Origin: Eudorina sp. 2006-703-Eu-15
Taxonomy: Eukaryota; Chlorophyta; Chlorophyceae; Chlamydomonadales; Volvocaceae
Assembly (NCBI GenBank): GCA_003117195.1
Contig: BDSI01000111.1
Location: 114,501-178,500 of the forward strand
Direction of reading: 5' to 3'
DNA: 64,000 nucleotides
Shown: positions 62,886 to 64,000 of the stretch, piece by piece
Numbering within the stretch: position 1 is the stretch's first letter
Layout: each line of letters begins with the position of its first letter
Notes under the pieces: generated by a model
Databases searched by the model: none
What the model was told of the DNA's origin: nothing
The model's input: only the letters and a program-made list of their open reading frames with translations
Translations under genes and position numbers: made by a program

Positions 62886-63039
62886 TCTCGTTGACTCCTG
62901 TTAATGCGGTATTTGCAAACTTTTGGGCGTTTTTTGTTTGCCCTTGGGCCTCCGTCCGGCTCGTATGGGTATGTGCAGGTATGGGGTTACGCACCCCCTG
63001 ACCATGTAACACACACACACCACCACCACCACCGTCCCC

Positions 63040-63500
63040 CAGCCCGTGAGCTCACCTGGTTCGGCAGCAGCGGGACTGCAGCCCTCCTATGCCGCACAGC
63101 CGGCGTGGCCTCCATTGCAGCAAGCGCCGTCGTCGCCCCACGCGCAGCAGCCGCTGGATTCGTCCACGTGGGGCATGGGGCATGTCGCCTCTGTCGCTCC
63201 CTCCGCAGCCTCTGTGCCCCACGACCTTATCCAGCCGCCGCCGCCGCCGCCGTCCCCCTACCTTTGCCGACTACTCGACGGCGGTGGTGATTGCGACAGT
63301 GGCCGAGCGCATGCCGCTGGGTTCCAGCAGCGTCCTCACACAGCTGGCGCAGCTCCCGAGGCCCTGCCAGGGCACAGTGTGGCCGCCAGCCCCGCCGGCC
63401 GCTGGCGACCCAGCTGCCGTCGCCTCTGTACCACAGCCCTTGGACGACATCATTGATATCGTCACAACTGCGCGCAAAAACACTGCTGGATCTCCATCAC
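63040..63500 (+). mobile_element. Second gag-like/Pro-rich retroelement segment, degraded
   Basis: Ala/Pro/Gln-rich coding-like sequence, then FADYSTAVVIATVAERMPLG, then VLTQLAQLPRPCQG and LDDIIDIVTTARKN. It is parallel in order to the segment near 61790-61920. Frame shifts between the parts. Confidence 0.3.
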
Positions 63501-64000
63501 GCTGACGGTCACGCCCCGCTGAGAACGATGGCCGTTAGTTGACGAGGGCCGTGGCTCCCGTGTCCGTGTGAAGCCGCCGCACCCACTGCAGGAAGCCGGG
63601 GCCGACGCCCAGGGCCTCCAGGCAGTCCACCAGCAAGGTGCAATCAACGGTGTCGTACGCCGTATAGAAGTCAAGGACGGCTACTGCCAGGGCCGCGCGG
63701 TTCCCCACCCGCAAAAACCGGCAGCAGCAGGTACGTAGGCGGCGGGTGAGCACACGGGCCACAGTGCGGTAGTCCGTGTCGAGCAGCGTAAAAGGCCGGT
63801 AGTTGGCCGGGCACGTGGGGTCTCCGGCCGCCTTCGGGAATGAAGAGATGAAGCCATCCAGGAACCCGGCGGGCACGGCACCGGTGGCCCCGACCGCCGA
63901 AAAGACCCGAGCAAGCAGCAGCGAGGCAAAGCTTGGCACAGCTTGGCCGGGACACCGTCCGCCCAGGGAGACCGGCAAGGGTGGCGGCAACTTCGGCGCT
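63462..64000 (-). mobile_element. LINE reverse transcriptase fragment, truncated by the window edge
   Basis: Minus strand encodes a non-LTR reverse transcriptase core: CPANYRPFTLLDTDYRTVAR, RVLTRRLR, then AVLDFYTAYDTVDCTLLVDC with LEALGVGPGFLQWVRRLHTD. The first catalytic Asp is present as LDFYTAYD. After ATALVN a one-base shift creates a stop at 63535-63537; homology continues as NGHRSQRGVTV in another frame, so the copy is dead. It runs off the right edge. Confidence 0.8.

Overview
The window is nuclear DNA of a green alga, most likely a volvocine (Chlamydomonas/Volvox lineage). This rests on spliced genes with GTGAG/GTAAG donors and GCAG acceptors, strong G+C richness, Ala/Gly/Pro-rich inserts inside conserved proteins, a ciliary radial-spoke protein (CYB5D1/FAP198 family), a plant-organelle-style threonyl-tRNA synthetase, and secreted WSC-domain proteins with SPPP linkers. 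I reconstructed exon chains by hand from splice sites, reading phase and protein-family knowledge. No transcript evidence was available.

Left half (1-34 kb; extremely G+C-rich, introns full of G runs, C runs and simple repeats). FAP198/CYB5D1 lies on the minus strand (1195-4995, 7 exons, 223 aa). A ~2.2 kb divergent intergenic region separates it from an armadillo-repeat gene on the plus strand (7161-19229, 18 exons, about 1500 aa). After ~3 kb without a recognisable gene comes a complete organellar-type threonyl-tRNA synthetase on the minus strand (22188-33918, 18 exons, 720 aa). Two families of short repeats recur in the introns of all three genes, almost always close to an exon and oriented with the same end towards it.

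Right half (34-64 kb; lower G+C, many retroelement remnants). An ankyrin-repeat gene with a possible F-box and two membrane segments (38573-39931, minus) sits beside a decayed tandem copy (35190-36700). Next are two convergent paralogous genes for secreted, multi-domain, carbohydrate-binding-type proteins. WSC-A (43507-48777, plus) has a signal peptide, three WSC domains, a Pro-rich linker and one LamG/ConA-like domain. WSC-B (51623 to at least 57438, minus) has two WSC domains and two LamG-like domains joined by a polyproline spacer. Every intron I could place in both genes is phase 1, and each WSC domain is split at the same place, so the exons are interchangeable modules.

Between and inside these genes are short 3'-end-like retroposon fragments, one with an 11-bp target-site duplication. 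From 58 kb to the end there is an 18S rRNA 3'-terminal fragment, gag-like segments, a LINE C-terminal fragment carrying a perfect 156-bp tandem duplication, and a broken LINE reverse transcriptase running off the end of the window.
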